A DNA stretch of 64,000 nt from Thermogemmatispora carboxidivorans (GCF_000702505.1 NZ_JNIM01000001.1:5122327-5186326), one strand, 5' to 3'. Numbered from the stretch's first letter, positions 1 to 8,770 are shown. Numbers and translations: made by a program. Notes: a model not told the origin generated them from the letters alone.

Positions 1-376
1 CCAACGGCTGAAACCAGAAAACTGCCTCTCCTTGGGGCTCTTTCTGTTGGAAACCCCGAGGCTTGCAGCGAGCTTCTCTGGTCAAGTGAGAAAGAGACGC
101 CCGTTAGATCGCCGCTGCCTCAAGACAACTGGAGAAAACCATACTTGCGGCGTAGTGGAGAGTGAATGCAAAGCAGGCGCAGTTCAGGCGCTCCCTCTAA
201 TAAGGAACGCTCACCACTCCGACTTCCAAGGCATCTCTTTGCCCTTGTAAGAGAAAAGTACAGCGCAAGATGACCCCACTACTAGCATGTGCCTGGCCTG
301 CTCTTCGGGCGGGCTTGCAAAGTTGTGCTCCAGGAGCGCCTTTCATACTGATGATCGCCTCAGCATCGATAGAATA
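1..376. other. Spacer upstream of galU, no gene seen
   Basis: No open frame here has a convincing ribosome site or protein-like composition. A small hairpin can form between 31-37 and 54-60 (CTTGGGG with CCCCGAG, one wobble pair); it could be the end of a transcript entering from the left, but it lacks a T run. Confidence 0.4.
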
Positions 377-385
377 TGCTATGAT
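377..385 (+). promoter_or_regulatory. Extended -10 promoter for galU
   Basis: TGCTATGAT: a TG one base before the hexamer TATGAT at 380-385. No good -35 box is seen 17 bases upstream, as expected for an extended -10 promoter. The leader to galU would be about 160 bases. The same TGCTATnnT word occurs before other genes in the window. Confidence 0.5.
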
Positions 386-549
386 AGCAATAGTCAAGCA
401 GAGAGCCAGGCCAGCCGGTTCAACTTTCGACCTCGCCGTCGAGGCCGCCAGGCTGAGATTGACCATCAAAGCGCCCGGTCGCTACAATAGGGCTGGACGC
501 CAGGAGCAGGCAGACCGGAGCGCTTTCTTGCCAAAATCAAGGAGGGTTA

Positions 550-1425
550 ATGCGTATTCGCAAAGCCGTATTGCCAGTGGCGGGACTGGGCACGCGCATC
601 CTGCCCGCAACGAAAGTTATCCCGAAAGAGATGCTGCCGCTGGTCGATAAGCCAACCTTACAATATATCGTCGAAGAGGCTGTGGCTTGCGGTATCGAGG
701 AGATCATTTTCGTGACCAGTAGGAGCAAGCGCAGCATCGAGGATCATTTCGATGCCTTTCCCGAGCTGGAGCAGCTGCTGGAGCAGCGTGGCAAGTTGCA
801 GGAATTGGAAGAGCTGCGGCGTGTGCAACAGATGGCGTATTACAGTGCCGTGCGCCAGCCCGAGCCACTGGGGCTAGGGCACGCCATTCTCTGTGCACGG
901 CCCCTGGTAGGCGATGAGCCGTTCGTGGTCATGTTGGGCGATGTGCTGGTCGCTGAGGAGACGCCTTGCTTACCCCAACTGATGGCGATCCATGAGCGCT
1001 ACGGCGGCTCGGTGGTCGCGCTCGCTCCCGTGCCAGATGAGCTGATTCCTAGCTACGGCATTGCTGCTGTAGAGGAGCTTGGCGAGCAAGCCTTGCGGAT
1101 CACTCATCTGGTAGAGAAACCGCCACGGGAGCAAGCTCCCTCTAATCTGGCTGTGATGGGGCGCTATCTGTTGACGCCCGATATCTTTCCGCTGTTGGAA
1201 GAGACCCCACCTGGTTCCGGTGGAGAAATCCAGGTCACCGACGCCATTGAGCGCCAGGCACGCGAGGGGCGCTGCTATGGCTTACGCTTTACCGGCACCT
1301 ACTACGACACCGGCACACGCCTGGGTTTGCTGACCACGACGATCACCTATGCGCTCAAGCGCCCCGATCTGGCGCCTGATTTGCGAGCTTTTCTGCGTCA
1401 GGCCCTGCAGGAGGCGGAGGGCTAG
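550..1425 (+). CDS. galU: UTP--glucose-1-phosphate uridylyltransferase
   Basis: Makes UDP-glucose from UTP and glucose-1-phosphate in the cytoplasm, feeding glycolipid and polysaccharide synthesis. At 291 residues it has the usual GalU length. The nucleotide-binding start is clear: GLGTR at residues 12-16, then PKEMLP at 25-30. Also present are VEKP in the middle and the GGEIQVTDAI stretch typical of bacterial GalU. The start ATG follows AAGGAGGG with a short gap of about 4 bases. The product is the substrate of the UDP-glucose dehydrogenase at 12240-13664, and a GT4 glycosyltransferase lies at 2679-3908, so an envelope-sugar role is likely, though these genes are not one operon. Confidence 0.95.
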   Translation: MRIRKAVLPVAGLGTRILPATKVIPKEMLPLVDKPTLQYIVEEAVACGIEEIIFVTSRSKRSIEDHFDAFPELEQLLEQRGKLQELEELRRVQQMAYYSAVRQPEPLGLGHAILCARPLVGDEPFVVMLGDVLVAEETPCLPQLMAIHERYGGSVVALAPVPDELIPSYGIAAVEELGEQALRITHLVEKPPREQAPSNLAVMGRYLLTPDIFPLLEETPPGSGGEIQVTDAIERQAREGRCYGLRFTGTYYDTGTRLGLLTTTITYALKRPDLAPDLRAFLRQALQEAEG

Positions 1426-1437
1426 CCCGCCTCGCTT

Positions 1438-1497
1438 GTTCGTTCGTTCGTTCGTTCGTTCGTTCGTTCGTTCGTTCGTTCGCTCGCTCGCTCGCTC
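1438..1497 (+). repeat. Compound tetranucleotide repeat (GTTC)11(GCTC)4
   Basis: Eleven perfect GTTC units run into four perfect GCTC units, starting 12 bases after the galU stop. The unit changes at one position while the 4-base period is kept. The same order, (GTTC)5(GCTC)3, occurs at 24712-24743. Confidence 0.95.
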
Positions 1498-1522
1498 GCA
1501 GCGGCTGTCAGCGAGCAGACAA

Positions 1523-1593
1523 GGGGCCGGGCAAGAGGGAGAGTGAGGCAGTCCATCCGACGCTGTCCTTGTCTCTCTCCTCTTCCCGGCCCC
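1523..1593. terminator. Long hairpin between convergent galU and KGG gene
   Basis: GGGGCCGGG at 1523-1531 pairs with CCCGGCCCC at 1585-1593. After a one-base bulge, AAGAGG at 1533-1538 pairs with CCTCTT at 1579-1584, giving about 15 base pairs. It sits between two converging genes, so it may end transcripts from both sides. There is no good T run, so factor-independent termination is not certain. Confidence 0.55.
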
Positions 1594-1656
1594 TCATTGA
1601 TCACAACAGCGCTGCCTTGTGCCAGAAGAGCAGCTTTACGCCATGATGAGATCGAA

Positions 1657-2001
1657 TTATTCCTGTGCCTCCGCTTTCTTCCGACGCCTGGCGGCCCCAC
1701 CCAACTTCCCGATCCGGCTGTAAAAGTCGGGGTCTTGTCGCGCCTTGGTTGCATTGCCACCCTTCTTCCCCATCTCAGAAAAGTGGGCCGGACCATACTT
1801 TGTGACGTTGGCCTGGCCACCTTTCTGGGCAATCTGGCGGTAGTACTCGCTCCCACGCTTCTCTTTGAGAGCCGTACCCCCCTTCTTGCCTATCTGGCGG
1901 TAGTACTCCCCTCCATATTTGTCGCGGACAACACTCCCCCCTTTACGACCGGCCTCGACAGTTGACATCGGCGCCGGCTTCTCCTCTTCTCTGGTAGCCA
2001 T
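1657..2001 (-). CDS. KGG-repeat stress-type protein
   Basis: A small (114 residue), very hydrophilic, basic protein made of about five units of 20-22 residues, each ending in a KGG-like motif (RKGG, KKGG, QKGG, KKGG, KLGG) with YYRQI between. This matches the KGG stress-induced family (GsiB-like and plant Em/LEA-like proteins), thought to protect cell contents under drying or starvation. The start chosen is the ATG at 2001: an AAAGGG lies about 7 bases upstream, and the longer reading back to 2112 would start upstream of the promoter at 2072-2100. It stands alone on the minus strand, convergent with galU. Function is by family resemblance only. Confidence 0.8.
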   Translation of the reverse strand: MATREEEKPAPMSTVEAGRKGGSVVRDKYGGEYYRQIGKKGGTALKEKRGSEYYRQIAQKGGQANVTKYGPAHFSEMGKKGGNATKARQDPDFYSRIGKLGGAARRRKKAEAQE

Positions 2002-2071
2002 CACCATTCCCTTTGCTCGGGCAAGTTCCCAAGCCAAAACAAAATATACAGGCTCCTCGCCTGTGGCGAAG

Positions 2072-2100
2072 AGTATACTGAAATCCCCCATTCTTGTCAA
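2072..2100 (-). promoter_or_regulatory. Near-consensus promoter for the KGG gene
   Basis: On the minus strand TTGACA (2095-2100) is followed after exactly 17 bases by TATACT (2072-2077). The transcript would begin near 2065, about 64 bases before the chosen ATG. A perfect -35 and 5/6 -10 box suggest strong transcription by the main sigma factor. Confidence 0.8.
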
Positions 2101-2112
2101 TGAAACGGGCAT

Positions 2113-2678
2113 CCTTAGTCATTCCGGTACCGGTCCTGCATGGCCAGCCTGCTCCTGGTAGCCATTTCCGCTGACTCTGGCTTGCTGGCTAGCTGCCGGC
2201 CTGGCCTCGCAGCGGCGGGCCAGGAAAGGCCAAAGGTGTTTATACCGCTTGCCGTTCCCTGGACAAATCCATTTCCAGACACTATACTCTTCCTCAGAGT
2301 CTTTTACTATGGTCAGTGGTGTATCTGGCACTGGCTGATTATCGTTGCAGTGCTTTGGTCCTGGTCTTGCCCGTTTTGCCACGTACCTGCTGGAGGGAAA
2401 TGCCAAGGAGCTACAGACCGCATGGAAGAGCGAAGGTCCGAACAGCGCCCGCGATCATTGATCCTGGCTCCGATCTTTGTCCGTGTCGATGAGCGGCGCC
2501 GTCTGCCGCCCCCTCTCTCTCGCCCGAGCTGGCCGGAGCTTGTTGTTGGCTGGCTGCGCTTCCAGACGACACAGCTCCGCTGGGACATCGAGCGCAGCCT
2601 CGCTCGTCTACTCCACCGCCCCTGGATCGACCCGCGGCATCTCCGTCGCCCTCGCCCCCGGGACTGTCATGAGCCAGG
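2113..2678. other. Spacer with no convincing gene
   Basis: Open frames exist on both strands. The most gene-like is a plus-strand frame from the ATG at 2422 (105 residues, AAGGAG 11 bases upstream, ending at 2739 inside the glycosyltransferase gene). Its arginine-rich composition and overlap argue against it. No terminator or promoter stands out. Confidence 0.35.
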
Positions 2679-3908
2679 CTACGAAGGCAGCGGTGGACGT
2701 CTGAGACGCAAGGCTCGTCGTGCCTGCTCCCGTAGCTGACGCGCTACCGCGAACTCTGAGGCCAGACGTTGATAGAGCGCTTCCCACTGGTCAAGGACGC
2801 GCTCACGGTCGTGCTGTGCAATGATCTCCAGGCTCTTATTTCCCATCTGTTGGCGCAGCTCGGGGCGCCCTAGTAGAGAGTCGATGGCCCACGCCAATTC
2901 TGCACTGTTCCCCGGCTCGAACAGCAGGCCATTCTCGCCATGATGCACCAGCTCGGGCAGGGCATAGGCCTTGGCCGCAATGACCGGCAAGCCGCAGGCC
3001 ATAGCTTCCATCGTGGCCAGGCTCTGCAGGTCCGCCTCCGATGGGATAACAAAGAGGTCGGCCATACGGCGAAGCGCCAGGAGGTCGCGATCCGCCACAA
3101 ATCCCAGGAAGGCAACGCGGTCTTCAATTTGCAGGCGGGCGGCCTGGGCGCGCAGCTCAGCCTCCGCCGGTCCTGTCCCCGCCAGCACGACGTAGGCCCG
3201 GCTACTCAGTTGGGCCACGGCGTCTAATAAGACGTTGACGCGCTTTTCCTCGCTGAGTCGATTGACATGCAAGATCAGCGGGCGATCAGCTGGCAGGCGA
3301 TAGCGCTGACGCACTTCCTCATCGGGCGGCCCCGGCCTGAATTTCTTGAGATCAACCCCATTGGAGATAACCCCCGCTGGCGCACGCAGCCCATGCTCGT
3401 AGAGGAGACGCAGCGCGGTATGGGTTGGCGTCGTCACATACTCACAGCGGTTGTAAAAGTGGATCAGATAGCTGTAGCTGAGCGTGTCAAAATGCCTGCT
3501 GAAGCGCTGATCGCTGGCCAGGGTGCGGCTAATGTTGATTGGCAGATAGTGGTTGGTGGCAATGACCGGTTTGCGCAGCCCTCCGGCCAGGAGCTGGGCG
3601 ATGTTTCCTAAGACGATCGGCGAGTGGATATGAATGATGTCAGGGTTGCCTTGCTTCAGCAGGCGCCGAATGGGCAAAATCGGCAGGAAAGGAATGCGCA
3701 TGTCACGATAGGTGGGCCACTCGAAGGAGGTAAAGCGATAGACATGTACTCCTTCTTCGATACGGTGGACGTCGCGCGCTCCCTGGCAAGGAGCAACCAC
3801 CCAGACCTGATGGCCACGGGCCGCCAGGCCAACAGCCAGATCGTGGGTGACGACAGGTACGCCCCCTACCATCGGCGGATACTGGTCGGTCACTATCATA
3901 ATACGCAT
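2679..3908 (-). CDS. GT4-family glycosyltransferase
   Basis: A 409-residue GT-B fold glycosyltransferase that retains the anomeric configuration. The N-terminal half has GGVPVVTHDLA near residue 15 and HIHSPIVLGNIA near 95, the acceptor side. The C-terminal half has ISNGVDLKKF, LHVNRLSEEKRV and the E-x7-E element around EADLQSLATME followed by ACGLPVIA, which bind the nucleotide-sugar. The sequence style resembles diacylglycerol glucosyltransferases and PimB-like mannosyltransferases, so a glycolipid product at the inner membrane face is likely, but the acceptor cannot be read from the sequence. There is no predicted membrane segment. The 222 bases upstream hold a perfect 13-base-pair hairpin (4032-4067) separating it from rplY. 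Confidence 0.88.
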   Translation of the reverse strand: MRIMIVTDQYPPMVGGVPVVTHDLAVGLAARGHQVWVVAPCQGARDVHRIEEGVHVYRFTSFEWPTYRDMRIPFLPILPIRRLLKQGNPDIIHIHSPIVLGNIAQLLAGGLRKPVIATNHYLPINISRTLASDQRFSRHFDTLSYSYLIHFYNRCEYVTTPTHTALRLLYEHGLRAPAGVISNGVDLKKFRPGPPDEEVRQRYRLPADRPLILHVNRLSEEKRVNVLLDAVAQLSSRAYVVLAGTGPAEAELRAQAARLQIEDRVAFLGFVADRDLLALRRMADLFVIPSEADLQSLATMEAMACGLPVIAAKAYALPELVHHGENGLLFEPGNSAELAWAIDSLLGRPELRQQMGNKSLEIIAQHDRERVLDQWEALYQRLASEFAVARQLREQARRALRLRRPPLPS

Positions 3909-4031
3909 GTCTATCGCTCGCTTCCTGGCATAGTCTTCTCGGGCAGGCAGTCAGGCAAGCCGGATAGCGATCGGCTAGCCAGTCGATCTTGTGGCAGAGA
4001 GGTAGGTGCCAATCCGTCGCCAGCGGCTGCG

Positions 4032-4067
4032 CTCTCTGTCTGGCTTGTTGGACAGCCAGACAGAGAG
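4032..4067. repeat. Perfect 13-bp inverted repeat between rplY and the glycosyltransferase
   Basis: CTCTCTGTCTGGC at 4032-4044 pairs exactly with GCCAGACAGAGAG at 4055-4067 around a 10-base loop. It lies downstream of the rplY stop on the minus strand, so it may mark the end of the mazG-polX-rplY transcript. No T run follows. The right arm continues in a 4-base rhythm (GACA GCCA GACA GAGA GACA GGCA, 4051-4074). Confidence 0.6.
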
Positions 4068-4130
4068 ACAGGCAGGAGCCCAGGCCTCTCCGAGTGGACC
4101 TTACTCCTGCCTGCACTACGAGCACGTGTC

Positions 4131-4796
4131 TCAGCCTTCTTTTGCAGCGCTCTCGCCAGTCTGTGGCTGGGCAGGCGCAGTAGCAGGAGCAGGCTGAGTG
4201 GCGGGCGCAGCCTCCCCGGCCTCTTCGGCCTCGACGGTGGGCAGCTCCACCTTCACCACCGGCTCGTGTGGATCGGTCAAGAGGCGCACATTAGGCGGCA
4301 GCTTGATCTCGCCAGCATGGATGATCTGGTCTACCTCAACCAGCGGCGAGACGTCGACCTCGATCGCTTCGGGGATTTCCGTGGCGCGGCAGGCCACTTC
4401 CAGCGCATCGAGGAGGCGCAGCAACGAGCCGCCGCTCTCTTTGACCGCCGGCGACTCCCCGACCAGATGCAGCGGCACTTTGACTTCGACCTCCTCCTCC
4501 TGGCTCACACGATAGAAATCGACATGGAGAACCTTACCGGTGCAGGGATCGCGCTGAATACTGTGCACCAGGGCCGTCTCCGTCAGTGAGTCTCCCGGGA
4601 TACGCAGGGTAACCAGGCTGGCGGCCTTATGCTGGCGGCGGAAGCGCTCGAAAGCCACGGCCTCCAGCTGGATGGCCAGAGAGGGTTCCTTGTGGCCAAA
4701 GATATTGGCGGGGATGATCCCCTGGCGGCGCAGCTGCCGGGTCGCTTTGCCCAGGACCTGGCGGCGCTGAACCTCCAGTTCTGCCATCGGTGCCAT
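4131..4796 (-). CDS. rplY: Large ribosomal subunit protein bL25 (CTC form)
   Basis: Binds 5S rRNA in the large ribosomal subunit. At 221 residues it is the long CTC-type form: an N-terminal 5S-binding domain (LEVQRRQVLGKATRQLRRQG, then GHKEPSLAIQ) and a second beta-rich domain (VKVPLHLVGESPAVKESGG). A disordered Ala/Pro/Glu tail of about 35 residues follows. GGAGGT at 4805-4810 with an 8-base gap supports the ATG at 4796. That ribosome site touches the polX stop codon (4812-4814), so the two genes are almost certainly cotranscribed and possibly coupled. In Bacillus the CTC form is a general stress protein; nothing here shows separate control. Confidence 0.93.
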   Translation of the reverse strand: MAPMAELEVQRRQVLGKATRQLRRQGIIPANIFGHKEPSLAIQLEAVAFERFRRQHKAASLVTLRIPGDSLTETALVHSIQRDPCTGKVLHVDFYRVSQEEEVEVKVPLHLVGESPAVKESGGSLLRLLDALEVACRATEIPEAIEVDVSPLVEVDQIIHAGEIKLPPNVRLLTDPHEPVVKVELPTVEAEEAGEAAPATQPAPATAPAQPQTGESAAKEG

Positions 4797-4811
4797 AACA
4801 GGATACCTCCT

Positions 4812-6572
4812 TTAGCGTGATACTTTCCTGCGTTGCAAGAGGGCTTGTAACTCAGCCAGCGGGCGCGTGTTGAGCACGTCGGCGGCGGAGAGCCAGCCTT
4901 TGCGGGCAATTCCGACGCCATAGTGCATGTCATCGAGGCCCGCAACGGAGTGAGCATCGGGATCGATCGGGATCAGAATGCCTCGATCGCGCGCCTTGCG
5001 CACATAGCGCCAGTCGAGATCAAGGCGCTGCGGGCTGGCGTTGATCTCAATAAAGACGCCATGCCGCGCGGCGGCCTCGATCACCGCCTCTATATCCAGA
5101 GTATAGCCCGGGCGTTCAAGCAAGAGGCGCCCGGTCGGATGCCCGATGATGGTGACATGCGGGTTGGCAATGGCGCGCAGCATCCGCTCGGTCTGCTCTT
5201 GCGGCGAGAGCGTAAAATGGCTGTGAATGGAGGCAACGACAAAGTCGAAGCGCGCCAGTACCTCATCGGGATAGTCGAGCGAGCCATCTCTGAGAATGTC
5301 GCACTCGGTTCCTTTTAAAATGACGAGGCGACCGGCGAATTCGGCGTTGAGGCGGTCGATCTCTTCCCACTGGCGCTGCAGGTTCTCAACGCTGAGGCCG
5401 TTGGCGTAGCCGACGCTCTGGCTGTGATCGGTAATGCCCAGATAGCTGAGGCCACGCGCAAGGCAAGCCTCGGCCAGCTCGCGAATGGTATTTTTGCCAT
5501 CGCTCCAGGTAGAATGGACGTGTAGGACCCCGCGCAGGTCACGCTCTTCGACCAGGGTCGGCAGTTCGCCACGCTCGGCAGCCTCGATCTCACCCATGTC
5601 TTCGCGCAGCTCAGGCTCGATGTAGGCCAGACCCAGGGCAGCATAAAGCTCCACCTCGTCTTTGCAGGGCACCAGCTCCAGGTCAGGCTCTTTGCCTTTG
5701 AAGAGACCATACTCGTTGATGGTCATGTTCATGCTGAGGGCCCGCCGCCGCAAGGGAATATGGTGCTCTTTGGCTCCCGTGAAATGGTGGAGAGCAGAGG
5801 GGAACTGGCTGTCGGTGACGAGACGTAGGTCCATCTGGATGCCGCTCGGCAGAATGATGCTGGAGCGCGTTTCTCCTTTGCTCACAATCTGCCGAACCCC
5901 TGGCTGACCGGTGAAGAAGTTCATGACGCGCTGACGGGTGGCGCTGTCGGCGCTATCAGCGACGCTGGCAACAATGTCGATGTCTTTGACGGTCTCTCGC
6001 CGCCGGCGCAGGCTGCCCGCGACCTGGACGCGCACGATCTCGGGCAGAGAGGCTAGAGCATCGCGCATGCGTAGCCCTTCGGCCTCGGCAATGGGATAGA
6101 GGTAGCGGTGACCGTGCTCGGCCAGGAAGGCCAATCCTTGTAAAATCTTCTCCTGCGTCTTCTTGCCAAAGCCGGGCAGGGCGGCAACGCGGTCCTCCTT
6201 ACAGGCCCGTTCGAGGTCTTCCAGGCTGGCAATGTGCAACTGGTCGACAATGGCATTGATGCGCCGCGGGCCAAGACCTTGAATGCGCAACAGCTCTAGC
6301 TTGATGGGCGGCGTGGCCGCACGCAGTTCCTCTAAGAAGGAGAGACGCCCCGTGGTCACCAGCTCCTCGATGCGCCGCGTGATAGTCGGCCCCAGACCAG
6401 GAATACCTTTGAGCCGTCCCTCCTTGACCAGTCGCTCAATGTCGTCGTCCAGCGCGCTGATCGTGCGCGCGGCATTCTCGTAGGCCCGCACCTCAAACGG
6501 GCTGGCCTCTTTCTTGAGTTGGAGTAAGGTGGCCATCTCTTCCAGGGCCTGAGCCACCTGGTTCTTATCCAT
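4812..6572 (-). CDS. polX: DNA polymerase X with PHP phosphoesterase domain
   Basis: A bacterial family X DNA polymerase for short-gap repair, 586 residues, close to the usual length. Helix-hairpin-helix motifs lie near residues 55-70 (IPGLGP), 97-110 (IQGLGP) and 133-145 (LPGFGKKT). The nucleotidyltransferase centre is AGSLRRRRETVKDIDIV, with metal-binding aspartates in KDID, and the third aspartate in GIQMDLRLV. The C-terminal PHP domain keeps HVHSTWSDG, ITDHS, ASIHSH, GHPTGR and DPDAHSV, so its 3'-5' exonuclease/phosphatase metal site looks intact. GGAGG 8 bases before the ATG supports the start. It sits 16 bases after the unknown CCHC gene and runs into rplY. Confidence 0.95.
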   Translation of the reverse strand: MDKNQVAQALEEMATLLQLKKEASPFEVRAYENAARTISALDDDIERLVKEGRLKGIPGLGPTITRRIEELVTTGRLSFLEELRAATPPIKLELLRIQGLGPRRINAIVDQLHIASLEDLERACKEDRVAALPGFGKKTQEKILQGLAFLAEHGHRYLYPIAEAEGLRMRDALASLPEIVRVQVAGSLRRRRETVKDIDIVASVADSADSATRQRVMNFFTGQPGVRQIVSKGETRSSIILPSGIQMDLRLVTDSQFPSALHHFTGAKEHHIPLRRRALSMNMTINEYGLFKGKEPDLELVPCKDEVELYAALGLAYIEPELREDMGEIEAAERGELPTLVEERDLRGVLHVHSTWSDGKNTIRELAEACLARGLSYLGITDHSQSVGYANGLSVENLQRQWEEIDRLNAEFAGRLVILKGTECDILRDGSLDYPDEVLARFDFVVASIHSHFTLSPQEQTERMLRAIANPHVTIIGHPTGRLLLERPGYTLDIEAVIEAAARHGVFIEINASPQRLDLDWRYVRKARDRGILIPIDPDAHSVAGLDDMHYGVGIARKGWLSAADVLNTRPLAELQALLQRRKVSR

Positions 6573-6588
6573 CGGCGCTGCCTCCCCT

Positions 6589-7074
6589 CTACTGACGACC
6601 TTCGTCTTCCATCAGGCGGAGATCGAACATTTCCGGCTCGCGTAGCTCAACTTCGAAGGGGTTGCGCCCCTTGAGATCGCGCCCCAGATAGCGCTTACAA
6701 TCAAAGTGGACAACCAGCCAGCAGTGCCAGTCGGCGCTGACGAAAACGGCGTCCCACGGATGGTCTGGCCCGTTGTCCAGTACCTGGCTGCAGACGAAAC
6801 AGCGTGCGCGCCCGGCAGCGACAGCCCCTTCGAACCAGCGGAGAAGAAACCAGTGCAAGTCATCCAGAGTCATGAGTTCCAGACAGGACTCAGGATAGCC
6901 AAAGGCAACCGGATCAGGGCATTCCCGAAAGTCTTCGCGCCCTCGCCCCAGGGCCACAATGGGCGCACGCACGGTGACTTTAAGCTCATCGTGTTCAGGA
7001 TCTTCTGCCCCAGTTGTAATATCTTGTAGCAGTAGCCCTTCTTGTGCAAACCAGGCGAGTAATTCTTGTCTCAT
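6589..7074 (-). CDS. Uncharacterised protein with CxxC...HxxC motif
   Basis: No family recognised. The 161-residue protein from ATG 7074 is soluble. It carries CFVC at about residues 92-95 and HFDC at about 123-126, a C-x2-C-x27-H-x2-C spacing that fits a treble-clef or LIM-like zinc site. The N-terminal part (MRQELLAWFAQEG...) looks like a small alpha/beta domain. An alternative start is GTG 7101, whose GTGA overlaps the mazG stop at 7098-7100; that would add nine residues and give tight coupling. Neither start has a clear ribosome site. Its place between mazG and polX points to nucleic-acid or nucleotide housekeeping, but this is only inference. Confidence 0.75.
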   Translation of the reverse strand: MRQELLAWFAQEGLLLQDITTGAEDPEHDELKVTVRAPIVALGRGREDFRECPDPVAFGYPESCLELMTLDDLHWFLLRWFEGAVAAGRARCFVCSQVLDNGPDHPWDAVFVSADWHCWLVVHFDCKRYLGRDLKGRNPFEVELREPEMFDLRLMEDEGRQ

Positions 7075-7097
7075 GATGCCAGTAGCATTGCATCGTA

Positions 7098-8636
7098 TCA
7101 CGCCTCGGGCAGAGCGTCAACTTGCGCTTTGGCACGGCGCCAGAGCGCGCGCAGCTCCTCACGGCTGCGCTCTTGCAGGGGCCGCCCTTCGCTGCGCGCG
7201 AGTTCCTCCATGCAGCGGAAACGGCGGCGGAATTTGCGGTTGGCCTGCCGCAGAGCAGCCTCGGCATCGATGTTGAGTTCGCTGGCGGCGCGCGCGACCA
7301 TAAAGAGCAGATCCCCCATTTCTTCGCGGCGCTCTTCATCGCTGCGAGCCTGGGCCAGCTCGCGCAGCTCTTCGTTCAACTTGTCAAGAACACCGTTCAT
7401 ATTGGCATAGGTGAAGCCCACTTTGGCGGCCCGTTTCTGGTATTCCTGGGCCACGGTGAGGGCCGGCGAGGCCAGCGGCACGCGATCGAGGACGCTTTCT
7501 TGCTGGACAGGGAGGCCCGCCGCCTGACGCTCGGCTCGCTTGATGGCCTCCCAGTTTTGGACAACCTGCCCCGCACCGCTCACTTTGACATCGCCAAAGA
7601 CGTGGGGATGGCGCCGGATGAGCTTGGCATTGATCTGCTCGAAGACGTCGCCCAGGGCAAAGTGCCCCTCCTGACGGGCAATCTCGGCGTGCAGATAGAC
7701 CTGGAGAAGGAGGTCGCCCAGCTCTTCAGCGAGCTTACTCATGTCATTCTCCTCCAGTGCCTCCACTACTTCGTACGTTTCTTCAAGGACAAAAGGAACA
7801 AGCGTCTGATGGGTCTGCTGGCGATCCCAGGGGCAGCCGTCGGGATCACGACGCAGCCGCTTAGTAATGGAGCGGAGGGTGTCAGGATGGCGCAGGGCAG
7901 TCAGGGCGTCTACCGGCGGCACGTAGAGCGTTGTCAGGTGATCCGCCAGTGACTGGCGATCCAGCTCGTAAAGGGCCAGGCGCTGCAGGCGGGCTGCTTC
8001 CTGAGCCTGATCGCTGAGGCGAACCAGGGTCACCTGCCACTCGTCGGGATAGCATTCACCAAGGGCCAGTTTGACAGCGCTGGCCAGGCGACGGTTGTAG
8101 AGGTGGGGGACCAGCAGGGGCGTGGTCGGTACAATCTTGCCAGCTACTTCGTCGCCGGGCAAGGCTGCCAGAGAAACGGCATCGATGATCTGAAGGCCAA
8201 CCTCCAACGGATCTAGCTCCAGAGCTGTGCAGACCGGCTCGATGAAGGAAAGGCCAGCCACGAGGCGCAGCCCCAGGCCACGCTCCCTGGCCAGACGGAG
8301 CAGCAACTGCACGCTGGTGTCACCAACCAGGGGATGACCCGGGACGGCGTAGATCACAGGTCCCTCCCCAGCGCTGGCCGCTGCACAGATGGTCTCAGCC
8401 ATGCGCTGATAGAGGGTCTCCCAATCCTGGGCAGCATCATAGAGGGCGTCAAATGATTGCAGCGCCAGGCCAGGAAAAGCCCGGCGCAGGGATTCTATCG
8501 TGGGATGAATCAGGGTGCGGAAGTAGATCGGCTGCCCGCGCTCTACCGCCTCAGCCAGCACCTCGTAGGCCTCGCGCGTCAGCAGCTCCCACGGTCCCGG
8601 TCCTAATCCCAGGATCGTAATCTGCGGTTCCGACAT
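7098..8636 (-). CDS. mazG: MazG nucleotide pyrophosphohydrolase with N-terminal tetrapyrrole-methylase-like domain
   Basis: A 512-residue fusion of the YabN type. The N-terminal 220 residues form a SAM-dependent tetrapyrrole (uroporphyrin) methylase-like domain: ITILGLGPGPWELLT at the start, then PVIYAVPGHPLVGDTSV. The rest is a double MazG domain. The first half has EETYEVVEALEE and EELGDLLLQVYLHAEIA (the metal-binding E/D pattern), the second NEELREL and EEMGDLLFMVARAASEL. MazG hydrolyses NTPs to NMP and pyrophosphate, cleaning abnormal or excess nucleotides. ATG 8636 is preferred because it begins the conserved SEPQITILG; an upstream extension to 8708 is arginine-rich and unlikely. It appears to be the first gene of the mazG-unknown-polX-rplY group. 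Confidence 0.92.
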   Translation of the reverse strand: MSEPQITILGLGPGPWELLTREAYEVLAEAVERGQPIYFRTLIHPTIESLRRAFPGLALQSFDALYDAAQDWETLYQRMAETICAAASAGEGPVIYAVPGHPLVGDTSVQLLLRLARERGLGLRLVAGLSFIEPVCTALELDPLEVGLQIIDAVSLAALPGDEVAGKIVPTTPLLVPHLYNRRLASAVKLALGECYPDEWQVTLVRLSDQAQEAARLQRLALYELDRQSLADHLTTLYVPPVDALTALRHPDTLRSITKRLRRDPDGCPWDRQQTHQTLVPFVLEETYEVVEALEENDMSKLAEELGDLLLQVYLHAEIARQEGHFALGDVFEQINAKLIRRHPHVFGDVKVSGAGQVVQNWEAIKRAERQAAGLPVQQESVLDRVPLASPALTVAQEYQKRAAKVGFTYANMNGVLDKLNEELRELAQARSDEERREEMGDLLFMVARAASELNIDAEAALRQANRKFRRRFRCMEELARSEGRPLQERSREELRALWRRAKAQVDALPEA

Positions 8637-8770
8637 ACTCTTTCTATCCTCTCTGCGACGCTCTCGCTGTTCTTGGAACAGTGTAGCGCCTGATAGGAGC
8701 GCTGTCAAAGGGGGAAAGGAGAGACCCAGATGACCAGCTAGCTCGTTTGCTTGTTGTCTAACAGCAGGGA

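Noticed and set aside
2119..2406. 95-residue minus-strand frame between the KGG gene and the glycosyltransferase
   Set aside because: TTG start without ribosome site, no recognisable motif, and it ends just before the KGG promoter.
2140..2739. 199-residue plus-strand open frame overlapping the glycosyltransferase end
   Set aside because: No ribosome site at its start, arginine/proline-rich composition, tail-to-tail overlap with a solid gene; an internal ATG at 2422 is only slightly better.
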